From contig NC_052488.1 of the NCBI RefSeq assembly GCF_009730915.1, positions 21,508,305 through 21,572,304 of the forward strand: a stretch of 64,000 nt of DNA. The letters are read 5' to 3'. This stretch comes from Dioscorea cayenensis subsp. rotundata (taxonomy: Eukaryota; Streptophyta; Magnoliopsida; Dioscoreales; Dioscoreaceae). Made by a program: the position numbers and the translations under genes. Position 1 is the stretch's first letter. Every line of letters begins with the position of its first letter. The notes under the pieces were generated by a model. The model was not told where the DNA came from and ran no database searches. It was given only the letters and a program-made list of their open reading frames with translations. Shown one piece after another: positions 12,565-23,983 of the stretch.

Positions 12565-15500
12565 TCATGGAAGAGAATTTGAATCTAAAAATTTGAGAAA
12601 AATGCCCGGGATGCGTTTGGAGAAGACACAGTCGATGAAGAGATGATGAAGATTTTCAGAGGTATTGTGGGAAAGGACACAGGTATCGGTGGAGTTTTGA
12701 AAATTGTAACCTTTCTTGAAAAGATTTGTGAGAGTGAGGATTTTTGTCCTCCCCAAAGAAGCCGCTAGGAGAGAGTGATTTTGCTTTGGACAACGATTTT
12801 TTTCCGGAAAAGGGGGGTAAAAGCGGTCGCGTATTCCACCATCAATGAGAAATTTATAAAATGATTTGACTGTGAACGTGCCACTTTTATCAAGGGTCCA
12901 AGTGTGAGTATCATCTTGAATATGGGAGCAATCGTGGGATAATTTCAAGAAGAGCGAGATAACATATCGGGGTGGAAGTGGGAAATAAAAAGCTCGTGGT
13001 TGTTTAGAAACCGGGAGAATTGCTCGATGGTAATCCAAGGGACAAGATCAGTCATTGTAGAGATCGGGCCAATGATCTTTAAGTAGAAGTCCAGAGTGCA
13101 ACGATCGGACTCATAGTGAAGTGTTAGAGCCACTTCGATAGTTTTCGTGATACATGATCGGAAGGAGAGTAAAAATGGAGGTCACTCCTGCCCAAAAAAA
13201 GGATTTATTTCTGGGTGGAATGTGAGATAGAATTCCATTTATGTCACATAAAGAATAATTAGCGTGAATGATTTTGGCCCAACTGCTATTAGGATTGCAA
13301 GATAATTTCCACCACCACTTTCCTAGTAAAGCGTTGTTGAAGGTCTGAAGGTTAAGGATTCCCCCGACCTCCCATTTCCTCGCGGTCTAGTGATCCTGTT
13401 CCATGCTATCAATCTGACTCCTTTGGGTCCCAGATCGGGGCCTTTCCAAAGAAAAAATCTCTCCCGATTTTTATCAATTTCTTTAATCACCCAAGCGGGA
13501 GCTTGAAAACCGACATCCAAAGAAATGAGAACAGTGAGAGAGGACGAGTTAATGAGCGTTAAGCGTCCCACCAAGTGATAAGTAATTTGCTTTCCAAGAA
13601 GTGAGTCTAGAGCGAATCATGTCAATGAGTTTTTGCCCAAATATTTCGCTTTGGGTCTCGCGACCAGAGAGAGGCACTCCTAAGTAGGTGATTGGGAGAC
13701 AGCTACGAGAGCAGTTTAGGATTCTAGCTGAGGAATGATGAGGTTGGAAGCCGTAGTTAGAGGAGTATAGGCAGCTTTTCGAATAATTAATGGTTAAAAC
13801 CGGAGGATCCCTCATAAAGATACAGGATTAGTTTAATGATATAAAGATCTTCTTGTCCTCCAGTAGAGAAAATTAGAAGGTCATCAGCATATTGGAAGTG
13901 ACAAGTGTTATCGGTATGATTCAAGGGAACACCCACCAAGACTTTGGATTTGAGAGCGTGGAAGAACATAGCGCCCGTAACATCAGGCCGAGGGCAAAAG
14001 AGCAATGGAGAAAGGGGGATCGCCTTGCCTCAAGCCTCTTTTGCATCGAATATAGCCCCCGAGTCGCTCCATTGATAATGAATTGGGCCTTGGCAGAACT
14101 AAGTATGGAATGAACCCAGGAGATCCATTTAGGTCCAAAGCCTCTAGCAGCAAGAATTTCAAGTAGAAAATTCCAATCAAGAGAGTCGAAAGCTTTTGCG
14201 AAATCCACTTTAAAGATGTGACCAAGACGTTTTGCTTTTTGTAAGTTGAAAATCATTTCTTGTGCACCGACAATATTGTCCGCAATACATCTGCCTTTAA
14301 TAAATCCGGATTGTGATTCATCAACTAGCATGCTGATAACAGGACTGAGGCGATTGGCGAGGATTTTGGAAATAATTTTACAGGTAGAATTGATAAGGCT
14401 GATGGGTCGAAAGTCCGTCACATCACCTGGCGTGTTATTTTTTGCAATAAGAGCAATATGTATCCAGTTGATACGCTCAAGGTTGATGGTTCCTTCGAAA
14501 AAATCCTCACAAAGCTTAACAAGAGTGTCTTGGAGAATGGTCCAATGTTTTTGAAAGAAGAAGATAGGGAAGCCATCCGGACCAGGAGCTTTGTCAGAGT
14601 TAAGGCCAAAAATGGCTTGTTTAATTTCTTCAGTAGTGAAAGGAAGTTCAAGCTGGGAGAGATCAATTCTTTCCTTATATTCAAAAAGAAAATGCCAGTC
14701 TAGGAGAAATCTATTTGGAAAAGAAGTACCAAAGACAGATCGGTAGTGATCAGTGAAGATTCTACCAATTTGAGCATTTCCGTCGATCCAATTGCCATTA
14801 TGAAGAATACGTGGTATGTGATTTTTATTTCTCCTGCCATTTGCAACTTGGTGAAAGAATTTAGTGTTAGAGTCCCCTTCTCTAAGCCAAGTAATCCTGG
14901 AACGTTGTTTCCAGTAAATTTCTTCCTGGTTTAAAATGTTGTATAGTTCAGAGCGGATTTGGGTAAATCGGTTGGATTCTTCCTCAGAAAGAGGTCTAAT
15001 TTCACCAATAATGTCGATGGAATGTAATTCTGCTAGAAGACTGCTTTTGAGGATCTTAGAAGCTCCAAAATTGTTCTTGGACCAAGTGCGGAGGTTGGAT
15101 TTTAAATGAGCAAGTTTTTTGGAAAAGATAAACGCTCCACAGCCAACAGGTTTTGGTTCTGACCACCAATCTTGAATAAGATTGATGATATGAGGGTTGG
15201 AATACCAGAATTTCTCAAATTTGAAGATTCGTGATCTCTTAAGGTGTAATCCAAAATCGAGACAGATAGGAGAATGATCCGAACCAAATCTGGGAAGATC
15301 AAATTGAGATGTTCTGGGATATAAGGAGGTCCAATCATGAGAATAAAGGAATCGATCAAGTCGAACCCAGATAGGGTTAGATTGACCATTCGACCAGGTA
15401 AATCTTCTCCCACTAATGGGAGGATCAATAAGATCAAGTTCACTTAGAAGGTTCTGGGATATGGTGATATCTCTAGGATTAGAAATACCGTTATTTTTGT

Positions 15501-15948
15501 CTTCTAAGGAAAAAACCGTGTTGAAATCTCCACAAATAACCCAAGGAGTTGAGATGAGGTTTTTTAGGGTTCGAAGTTCGTTCCAGAAATCGGGCCTAAT
15601 GGAACTGGAGTTTGGCCCATAGACACTGGAGCAAGTCCAAGTGGAGTTATCAAGACGATTAGTAAATTTGACAGAAATGGTAAAGGATCCCTTATAGATT
15701 AAGTTACCAATAAGTTGTGAGCTGTCCCAAGCGAGGATGATACCTCCAGCAGTACCTTGGGCCGGTAAGTAATCAAAAGAGTCAATGCGTTTGCCTCCAA
15801 TTAATCTCCAGAGAGAACTATGAAGGTTTTGAATTTTAGATTCTTGGAAGCAAACAATATCAGCTTTGCAATTTAAAATAACTTCTTTGACTAAGTGGCA
15901 TTTAGAGGGTCTGCCTAGACCTCTAACATTCCAGCATAAAATTTTCAT
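12565..15948 (-). pseudogene. LINE ORF2: AP endonuclease, reverse transcriptase, zf-RVT
   Basis: Starts at the ATG at 15948 (MKILCWNVRGLGRPSK), preferred over the upstream in-frame methionine because the sister LINE starts at the same motif. The endonuclease signatures VCFQESKIQ, VICGDFNTVF and GSDHSPICLDF are seen. The reverse transcriptase follows: APGPDGFPIFFFQ, DFRPISLINSTCKIISKILA, SGFIKGRCIADN, VDFAKAFDSLDW, and, in a different frame near 13890, the catalytic YADDLLIF. The zf-RVT region (FTVKSFYKFLIDGG) lies at 12565-13038. The reading frame changes near 14050 (around GLRQGDP), again near 13985 and 13800, and several times more toward the end. The endonuclease and the N-terminal half of the RT are open over about 640 codons. 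Confidence 0.9.
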
Positions 15949-15964
15949 AAGAAACAGATATGGA

Positions 15965-18579
15965 CTAAGAATTAGATCTCGGGGGAGATCCAAGGATTGG
16001 AGGAAAATTGGAATCTCTTACAGCTTCAAGAGATCTAATTTTATCTAGACATTTTGATTTATGAGAAGGAGATCCTAGGAATTTAATGCCACAAGAATTA
16101 CTGTATTTAAGAATTTGAGTATCAGTCCAAGTAGAAAATACTGAATTATTAAAAGAGGGCGTACCTTCTCGTGGATCTTCAGGGATTTTTTTCTTGGAAG
16201 ATCGGGGAGGAAGAGGTACAAACCCAGCTTCTTCATTCCAACGTCCGGAGGGTTTCTTGGGTCTATCACTTCTTCTGAGCTGTTTAGGGTCTGTATGAAG
16301 TTGTTTCGGAATATCTTCCAAGGTACAGGGATTATCTTGCTCAGGTGCAATTGGAGGTGGATCATGGTCAACCTGATCAAGGCAATTTTCATCGGGAAGA
16401 AAATCCTCATCATCCATGTCATTATCAAGAATATTCTCATCTTCTCCCCAGTCAAGGAGCTCTTCATCAGAGGGAACCTCAAGTGGAGTATTTTGGGGTA
16501 AAGGATCTTGATCATAAAATTTTTCAGAATTAATGCTAGGTACTAGTGTCCAACCTCCAAAAAAATGAAAAATCCATTTGTACCCGTCTGGGGATGGGTA
16601 TGACCGGGGAAGGGATTGCAGTGAGAGGGAAAAAATTTTTCCTCGCAAAGTAGGTTCAAAGGGAGTCACCTCGTCCATGATCTAAAAATAGAAAGTGAAG
16701 AGTGATCATCACGAGGCAAGGTTGCCTTTAGGATGTGAGGGAGGATTAAACTGCTTTGTTGATTATCTTGAGGAGTTATCTCAAAGATCCGATGGAGGAT
16801 AGGGAGTGTGTTTATCACGAGGCAAAGGTTTCATGATGGGCGGAGGGATGCTGAAATCAGGAGTGCGTGTATCACGAGGCATCTCATCAGAAGTTGGGGA
16901 AGAGATTTGATCAGAGGACTGATCACGATGAGGCCTATCAAGTGTGATATCATCTCGAGGCATGATCAAATGATCATGGGCTTTGCAGGAATCCAGGGAG
17001 AGATGATCTCGAGGCAATAGAGACGAGGGCAAGGTTCCAAATTGGATAGTGGGGTTCTCATCTCGAGGCAAAAGGAGCGGGTCGTTGGAAGCCCATCCAT
17101 CACGCTGCTACCGCATGGCAACAGATGAAGCGTGTCTCTCGAACTCACACGAGATTCCGGCGAAATCTCAGGGTTTTCGGCAAAATGCCGGTCACCAGTA
17201 GGAGGATGGACGTCTCCCTGAGATCCACGAGCGACGATCCCTGTCGATAGGCCAAGGCCGGAGCGACGCTCAACGACCCTCGCCCGGGAAGAGTCATCGA
17301 TGGGAGAATGAATAATGGGGGCTTTACCCTTATCAGATTTAGGGATATAAGTAGCATCTGCGAGAAGAAGGGGTTGGGCGTTGTTGGGCCGGGAGGTGAG
17401 TCATTGGGCCTTGGACGACCTTTGAACGGAGGATGTGAGCTCCGTCGTCTTCAAGCATAACAATGAAGCTTCTGACGCCGATGTCCACTGTGATCTTCAG
17501 CGGGAAGATGATCGACGGCTTAAGTCTAACAAGCGTTCAAGATGTTCCGATAGTAACGTGCTCCTTCTTCCGTACATAGATTAAGTCGCCGATCGGCCGG
17601 AGAATTTCGACGATTGAATCCCAATTCCAACAGTGCAGTGGAAGATTGGAGATTCGGATCCAGCTAGAAGTTGCCTGCGCAACCGTCAGCGATCCAAATT
17701 CGGGTCCGTCCGATGAGAGAGAGAGATGCGACAAGGCCCGAGGTTAGAGTTTAGGGTTAAAGGACTTCTCTTCACTGCCAATACTGCATCTCTGGCGGAG
17801 GTCATCGTGAGGACAAAATCATTATTGAAGGGAGTGATATGCTCGCAAAATTCTGTGTTTAAGCACTGCGGGAGAGAATCATGGAGAGATCGAACGCTAG
17901 CGTTGCCTGAAACTACCCTTATAATCACCATCTTTTTGAGTTCTTCTTTCGATTTTAGAATGGCTTCAGTGATGGGCAAGGAGACACGAAGAGAGGCATG
18001 ATTGGTTCTCACTGGAATTCGAAGAAGAGGTTTGAGTTCAGAGGAGGAGCTCCGAGGCTTGGTGTCCGATGAGGTTTCCTGCGAGCTTAGCTTGGATCGG
18101 ACTCTGGGCTTCTTAGGATCGGATCGAGGAGGAGGGGAGCGGAGCGGGCATCGGATGGCGAAGTGACCAACGCCGGAGCAGCGCTTGCAGGTAAGCTGGT
18201 GTCGACACTCATCTACTTTGTGTCCAGATCTTAAGCATTTCGAGCAGAAGTCAGCGGAGTCCGGTGAACGGCGTCTCTTCATAGAAGCAGGGAGAGTGGG
18301 TGGTAAAGTCTCAGCTGAGGGTGGGGTGCGGGCTACTTCAGCATAGGAGGTGCCTTCTCTCACCGGAGAAGCCTTAGAAGGAGGTTGAACCTGAGAGTCT
18401 TGGATGCGCGAGGGTGGGGGGATTCGTGAATTAGAGTTGGGTTGAGGAGCGTAGGGCCGATGGTTCCGGTGGGATTTGCCTGAGAAGCCCCCACGAGCAC
18501 CACCACGAGGATGCCGGAAGCCACGTGTGTCAGCATGAGTGCTAGCGAGGTTCTCACGGGAGCTGCTGAGGAATCTCAT
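15965..18579 (-). pseudogene. LINE ORF1: RGG-rich, two CCHC knuckles, RRM-like region, basic C-terminal domain
   Basis: This is the nucleic-acid-binding protein of the LINE. The first open stretch, 18579 to 17686, starts MRFLSSSRENLAST. It has an Arg/Gly-rich part (HPRGGARGGFSG) and two zinc knuckles (CSKCLRSGHKVDEC and CKRCSGVGHFAIRC), followed by a region ending SLHDSLPQ...ISLSHRTD. The frame then breaks. A DUF4283-like stretch (WIRISNLPLHCWNWDSIVEI) appears in another frame at 17537-17734. From 17073 to about 16708, short segments headed by MPRD or LPRD recur. The last open part, 16678 to 15965, ends in a domain with RRSDRPKKPSGRWNEEAGFV shared with the LINE at 45-50 kb. The stop lies about 16 bases before the ORF2 ATG. 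Confidence 0.85.
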
Positions 18580-18636
18580 GTTCGGATTTACTGTTCACAC
18601 GGGAGCTTCAATCACCATCGCTCGCCTCCTAGTTTT

Positions 18637-19139
18637 TATGCTCTCTTTTTTATTTTTTATTTAGTTATTTGGTTGTTTTGTTTGGCTATTATTGTCTTCG
18701 TAGTTTGTTTTTAAATTGTTTATCCTTATTTTTTTTATTTAATAATTTATCTATCTTATTACAAAAAAATATACTATAGAGATTAGGATGCTTTTTATTC
18801 TAAAGTAAATTACTGCCCCCACTTCAAGGACAACTAGTGACTTGAATTTGATCTTTATTTTTTTCTTTACTTAGAATCCATAGATAACTACTAGGTGAAG
18901 TGAATCGAATAACCAATTCAAATAATAGATGGGTATGGATTACAATTTTTTTAATAAAAATAAATAAGATGTGAAAATTTAACAAATATGGTGTTTATTG
19001 ACAAAACATATTTCATCATGCCAAATTTCCGTTTTGCTCAGCAATACTTTTACTGGAAAAGAGTCGTTCAACAATCAACAATACAAAAAGAATAAACAAA
19101 GAAAGAAATGAAATCCTCATTCATGTGAATTGGTAAAAC
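18637..19139. other. Spacer with the 3' untranslated region of the GPI-protein gene
   Basis: No independent gene. The part from about 19028 on is the block duplicated at 10.5 kb and is most likely the 3' untranslated region of the minus-strand gene starting at 21034. Confidence 0.5.
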
Positions 19140-21034
19140 TCACAGACCAAAAGCATAAATAAGAACAAGTAAAACTCCGGTAATGACAGGTAGAAACAAA
19201 CTCCCGGCTGGCCTCATAGCATTGCTGCAATCATCATTGTTGCCACTGAAACAACCAGGCCTGACATTTTTAGCAACACCACCATCAAAAGTGAAGCTGT
19301 TGTTTGTCTTGCCACTGCTAAACAGCACACACCAGAAATACGGTGCTCCACCGTCGGTTCCGCTCACAGCTGCGCCTATTTGTGTATGGTTCTTATCATA
19401 TAGTATCTGTAGGCTCTTGGCATTATAGATCAGAACATTGGAGAATGCTTCGGCCGGGCTGACATACTTGGATTGACAGGCAAGTAGTCTTCCAGTGATC
19501 GGGGCAAGAGTGGCGGCTTTGACACCACAATTGGGTGCAAAGGTATCGACAAAGCTGGAATCCGGTGGCTTCTTGTCATTGCCTACCTCATTGCATTGCC
19601 CTTCATAAGCTTTGATGTACTCTAAAGCAATGCAACCAAGACCAGGGTTGTCAAAGAGGGATGTGGGACTTGTGGGCCGTCCGGTTGTTGTTGATCACCG
19701 CCACGAGCTCATCAGCAACATTGTCTTCAATAATCAAGAACAGGGGGTGTCAAAGAAACAGAAATGGTGAGAGTATGAGATGCAATGAATGCACTATGAA
19801 TTAAAGATGAATACTTTGAGTCAAATTATACAAGAGCTGTTATTGCGTTAGTTAGATTCACTATTTGAATCAAAAAAAGAGAAGAGCTGAAAAGTTCATG
19901 AGATAAGACAGTTGCGTGGTTAAATAATAGTGCAACAAGATGATCATAATCTTGTCATGTTTGTATGAATTTCATTTGCCTAGTATTTTGCTGACGATTT
20001 GAGAACTCGACAAACTAAATCATGCCACTCATAAGGCACATGACCTTTGCTCAGATTTGGTTTGAACAGAATGAAGCAAAAATTACAACATAGATATCTA
20101 TCTACCTATGTTACATACTACTATTCAGTTTTGATGTGAGTCATGCCATATACAATTCAATGACTTGACAGAAAAGATAGCTTTGCAAAGATTGTGAAAG
20201 GAAAACAGGGAGAATCACAAGAATACCAGATGATCTCAATGGACCTAACTGGTTTTGCTTTGACAAACTTATCAAACTGCATATTGTACATATTAATTGG
20301 AGTTGAAGCACCATGATTCTAGTCAACTCTCACCTTCAAAGATGAACCAATGTCTGAAAATTTATCCATCTGATAGTACGACGGAAGCATTAAGGTATCA
20401 TATCCCAAGATCTCTCACATGCTCAATATACCATCTCAAGTGATATAAAATGAAAGTATGCATATGACTAAGTTCACTTTGAAGCAAACCAACAATTCAA
20501 ATCAGAATCCTTTAGAACAAATGGAATCAAATCCAAATTAAGAGGAAAAAAGAAAACAGTGAAATAATTACTATGACCATGATCTTTGTAAAATGTCAAT
20601 TGCTTCTCAGATCCATCACAACCAAGTGTACCTTCACAAGTACCACATTAAGAAACCATACTCGCAAGCAAGCATCAAAAACAACAAAATCTAATCAGAT
20701 CCACTGGAGAAAACGAAGAAATTTCTTAAAAACAAAATGATAAACACAATGCCCCAAAAGTTGAGATCTAACACGGCATCTACCAACCAAATCAATATAG
20801 AAAATCCAAAACTTGAACACTGAAATCACAATGTAAGCAGATAAAAGAATGGTCTTTAAATCACTTGAAAGAAAAAAGAAAAAAAAAATGAAAAAGCTAG
20901 CAACTTGACCATCCATTGCAAGAGATCAAGAGGCACTTACTCTTGCTATCAGTTGCTGAAGCTATGGAGACAATGAGAAGCAAAGAGAGGAACCAGGCCA
21001 TTGATCCCATGGGAGGAGCTGATGGTTTGGGCAT
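19140..21034 (-). CDS. Secreted GPI-anchored protein of the At5g19230/At3g06035 type, two exons
   Basis: Exon 1 is 21034-20941 (donor GTAAGTG) and exon 2 is 19724-19140 (acceptor TTGAAG), with a 1.2-kb intron. The protein opens MPKPSAPPMGSMAWFLSLLL, a signal peptide ending near ASA. It then has NVADELVAVINNNRTAHK, a cysteine-containing extracellular domain (NPGLGCIALEYIKAYEGQC, APNCGVKAATLAPITGRLLAC, PYFWCVLFSSGK) and a C-terminal hydrophobic tail (GSLFLPVITGVLLVLIYAFG) typical of GPI attachment. This matches the family described as uncharacterised GPI-anchored proteins related to At5g19230, whose biochemical role is unknown. Between 19656 and 19679 the frame shifts by one base. Removing one base restores 225 residues. 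The methionines at 21034, 21010 and 21001 are all in frame, and any would leave a working signal peptide. Confidence 0.82.
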
Positions 21035-21059
21035 TGGAGCTGCTTTGCTAGATGGTTGG

Positions 21060-22164
21060 TGCTGGTGGAGAGATTGGGAGAGAGACTAGAACTTCATTTT
21101 TTTTCTGTTCAAATTCCCATAATGCCCTTGTCTGGAAGACCCTTTTTTGTCCTCTAGTAAATAAAATAAAATAAAATAAAATATACACTTCTATTTTTCA
21201 TGCTTTTTTTTAATGGGAAAAAAATGGTTATAAAATACAAGAAATACTATTTTCTTTAATTTTTTATTGCTATTTTTTTTACAAGTCTGTGCTTTCTCAT
21301 ATTTTTGTTCCTAAAATGCCCTTTACTTACAAGTTCAATGTGATTTGGACTACCCACCTCTCTTCATCTGCAAGTAGGTGGCATGATGGAGGTTTTCTAG
21401 GTTGTTAACACTATTGAGAAATTAATATGAAAGCTAATAAATTAATTTAAAAAAATAAATAATCTCAGAGAAGATGATCATATTTCTCATAAATATACTA
21501 GTGTATTATAAAATTTTTTATGACACATTTAACCATGCATGCATGAATGACTATAGTTTAAGGGAGGAATAAAATTACTTGGTCTATTATTGGATGACGA
21601 TGATGGTGGTCCAATCCTTTTTCATGTCTTAAAAGGGCAATAAGGACATAACTGTGGATGTCATCTCAACTCTAATCTAATTCCCATATGGGATTTTTAT
21701 TATTATTATTATTATGATAAAAATTGATAATTCAAATAAAGGGTGTGTGCATGCAAACAATCAATATCTAAGTATCACTTATACTTTCACTCTGCAATAT
21801 TTGAAGTTTGAACATGTTTTTAAATAAAAATACAAATACTTTATATAAAAATTTTACGTTGTCATAAAAACAAGAGGTCGTTGGCATGTTGTTCATCTTT
21901 GTAAATATGATCCTAGCTGATGAATTTTTTTTTTACTTATATTAACTTTTATTAAGTTTGTTGTATTTATTTATTTGAGTTTTAAACTATATTAAATGAA
22001 ATAAAATTCAATATTTATTAACTTGTATTTGGCTATTGAAATCCTAATTTTCAATTATGCCCATATAGAATGTAAGCCAAAGATTTTATGTGATATAAAA
22101 TAAATACAGTTAATGGAAAAAAATAATATATATATATATATATATAATGATTGGAAATTTTAAA
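21060..22164. other. Promoter side of the GPI gene and AT-rich intergenic DNA
   Basis: Divergent spacer. It holds a tandem AAATA stretch near 21160-21180, an ATT run near 21700 and a TA run at 22127-22146. No gene recognised. Confidence 0.5.
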
Positions 22165-22310
22165 TAAAATGGATAAACCACAATTTATTGAAAGAAAAAG
22201 ATAAATACAACAAACAAACAAACAATAAGAAAATAAAAAAATAACGGCTAAAAAAACACCGCTGAGAAAACGAAGGTCACTAAAAGACAACACATGTCAT
22301 CTTCAACTCT
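22165..22310 (-). mobile_element. 5'-truncated LINE tail
   Basis: On the minus strand the sequence ends in TTTATTGTTGTATTTATC-like A/T runs and TTGTGGTTTATCCAT, the same 3' end as both long LINEs. The 5' boundary is a guess and no target duplication could be read. Confidence 0.5.
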
Positions 22311-22381
22311 CAAAACTAGGAAACTTCTTAAAATGCTGATGAGGGGAGATTGATTAAAACAAAATTTATGCATTAATTAGG

Positions 22382-22382
<1 letters not shown>

Positions 22383-22420
<38 letters not shown>

Positions 22421-22421
22421 T
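22383..22421. repeat. ATT microsatellite
   Basis: About 13 uninterrupted ATT units. Confidence 0.95.
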
Positions 22422-22429
22422 TGTCTTGT

Positions 22430-23815
22430 TACGCGCTTTGGGATCCTTGCTTGTTGTTTCATCTTTCTTTGCATGGTATTTTATTACATATATATATGCT
22501 ACCGATTAGATCTAGATATCAATCATTAATCTAATTATTTAACAATTTTAACTTAATATGGTTATGATGTAGTACTACCATGATAATTAAAACCAAAGAA
22601 CATGTAAAGATAATTTATAAAATGCAGTGACTTTGAAGTTACTCAAGTTTAAATAATACATGCATGACATTTGCTTGTGTAAGTAAAATAAATATACAGA
22701 AGAACAAATAGAGCTTTTATTTATAGTCTTTACCCAAGTTCATATCCCTGATCAATGAATGTTTTTGTGTGTGTGTATATATATAATATTGGAAAATGGT
22801 CTTTCCATGACTTCCATATGCGTCGTCTTAAATTCAAACAAACTTTAAGAGGCCATAAAAGTCTCACAAAAAGCCACTTGACAACTCTTTCTAGTGGTGC
22901 TATTGGGTCCCTCTGCAGGCCTTGGAAAGAGATAGGAGAGGTCTCATTATTCCTTTTTTTTTAATAAAATAAAAATGAAAATACTTGTTATTATTTGTAT
23001 TGTTTTGTAATCTACTAATAATTTAAGAACCAAATGTTGTAATTTCTCTAGCTCACTCACCTTAGATACGGGACACTAATATCAAAATCGATCAAGGCGT
23101 CAAACTAATTGATCGACCTTGTGCAATTCAAGATAAACATTCCACACCCAATGATTATTGTCATTTTTTTTTATCCCAATTCATCTTTTGTAGAACAGAA
23201 ATGTATTCTTGTATTGTTAGTTTTGTGGTAGTTTTCATGTAATTGTTATTCTCATTGCAAATGAAGTAGTGGTTTGCCCATATTTTATAAAAGAAAATTT
23301 ATAAAGTTGGTTGATTAGAAGGTGCCAATTGTGAGACTTATAAGTAGAGTTATTAAACCGGATTAATATGTTTATCAACTTTCTTAGAAATGTTTTATTC
23401 TTAAAAGCATTTCATTGATTAATTTAGTAACTAAGCAAATATAAAAGAACTAATGTAAATAAAGCACCAATTAAAATGACCAAAGTTTGGATCAAATGAA
23501 TGCTTGATAGAAACTTGGAATGAAGAAGAGCATGTCATGAACTCATGTTGCTTTTGTTGATGCATTAGAAATTTAGAATCACTTCACATGATTGCACATG
23601 CTTAAATCCCTTCCCTTGTGTTATTATTCAAGCTTCAAGAAATATTATAAAAAAAAAAAAATCTCTTTAAAAATATCATTAATGCTAATTATCTGATAAT
23701 TCACTAATTAAAAAAATCACAAACATATAAGGATATTAATGTCATTTTACAAGAACAAGGGCAATTTGGAAAATAAATTATAAAAGGGGGTCCAATTTGA
23801 AAAAGGTCCTCCATC
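22430..23815. other. Intergenic DNA and upstream region of the O-fucosyltransferase-like gene
   Basis: No gene recognised. A short GT/TA repeat lies at 22767-22785. The pyrimidine-rich stretch at 23816-23860 is probably the start of the leader of the next gene. Confidence 0.5.
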
Positions 23816-23983
23816 TTTCATTCCCTCTCCCTCCACTCTTCTTTCTCGGAAATCCAAAGAAATAAAAAAGCTCGCTTTGATCGCCATCACCATCCTTCTC
23901 CTTTGAATCACACGCGAAATCCCTAGAAATTGGGGGCAAAATCTGGTTAACTCTAGTATTGGAGATCACCGAGGTCCCCATTG

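Larger units (their letters stand above)
12043..18621 (-). mobile_element. Full-length L1-type LINE (inactive copy)
   Basis: A 6.6-kb non-LTR retrotransposon on the minus strand. The 5' end is near 18621, followed by about 42 bases of leader, ORF1, a short gap, ORF2 and a 3' end with the hairpin-forming word GTGGTTTATCCAC (read on the minus strand, 12063 to 12051). It is flanked by a 15-bp target duplication differing at one base: TCGCTTCCTAGTTTT at 12028-12042 and TCGCCTCCTAGTTTT at 18622-18636. Both ORFs are disrupted by several frameshifts and stops, so the copy is dead. The near-perfect target duplication nevertheless argues against great age. Confidence 0.92.

Noticed and set aside
13892-16533. 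Plus-strand frames within the LINE
   Set aside because: Shadows of the minus-strand ORF1 and ORF2.
19140-21034. X8-domain or beta-glucanase-like GPI protein
   Set aside because: The X8 cysteine pattern is absent. The sequence fits the At5g19230-type family.
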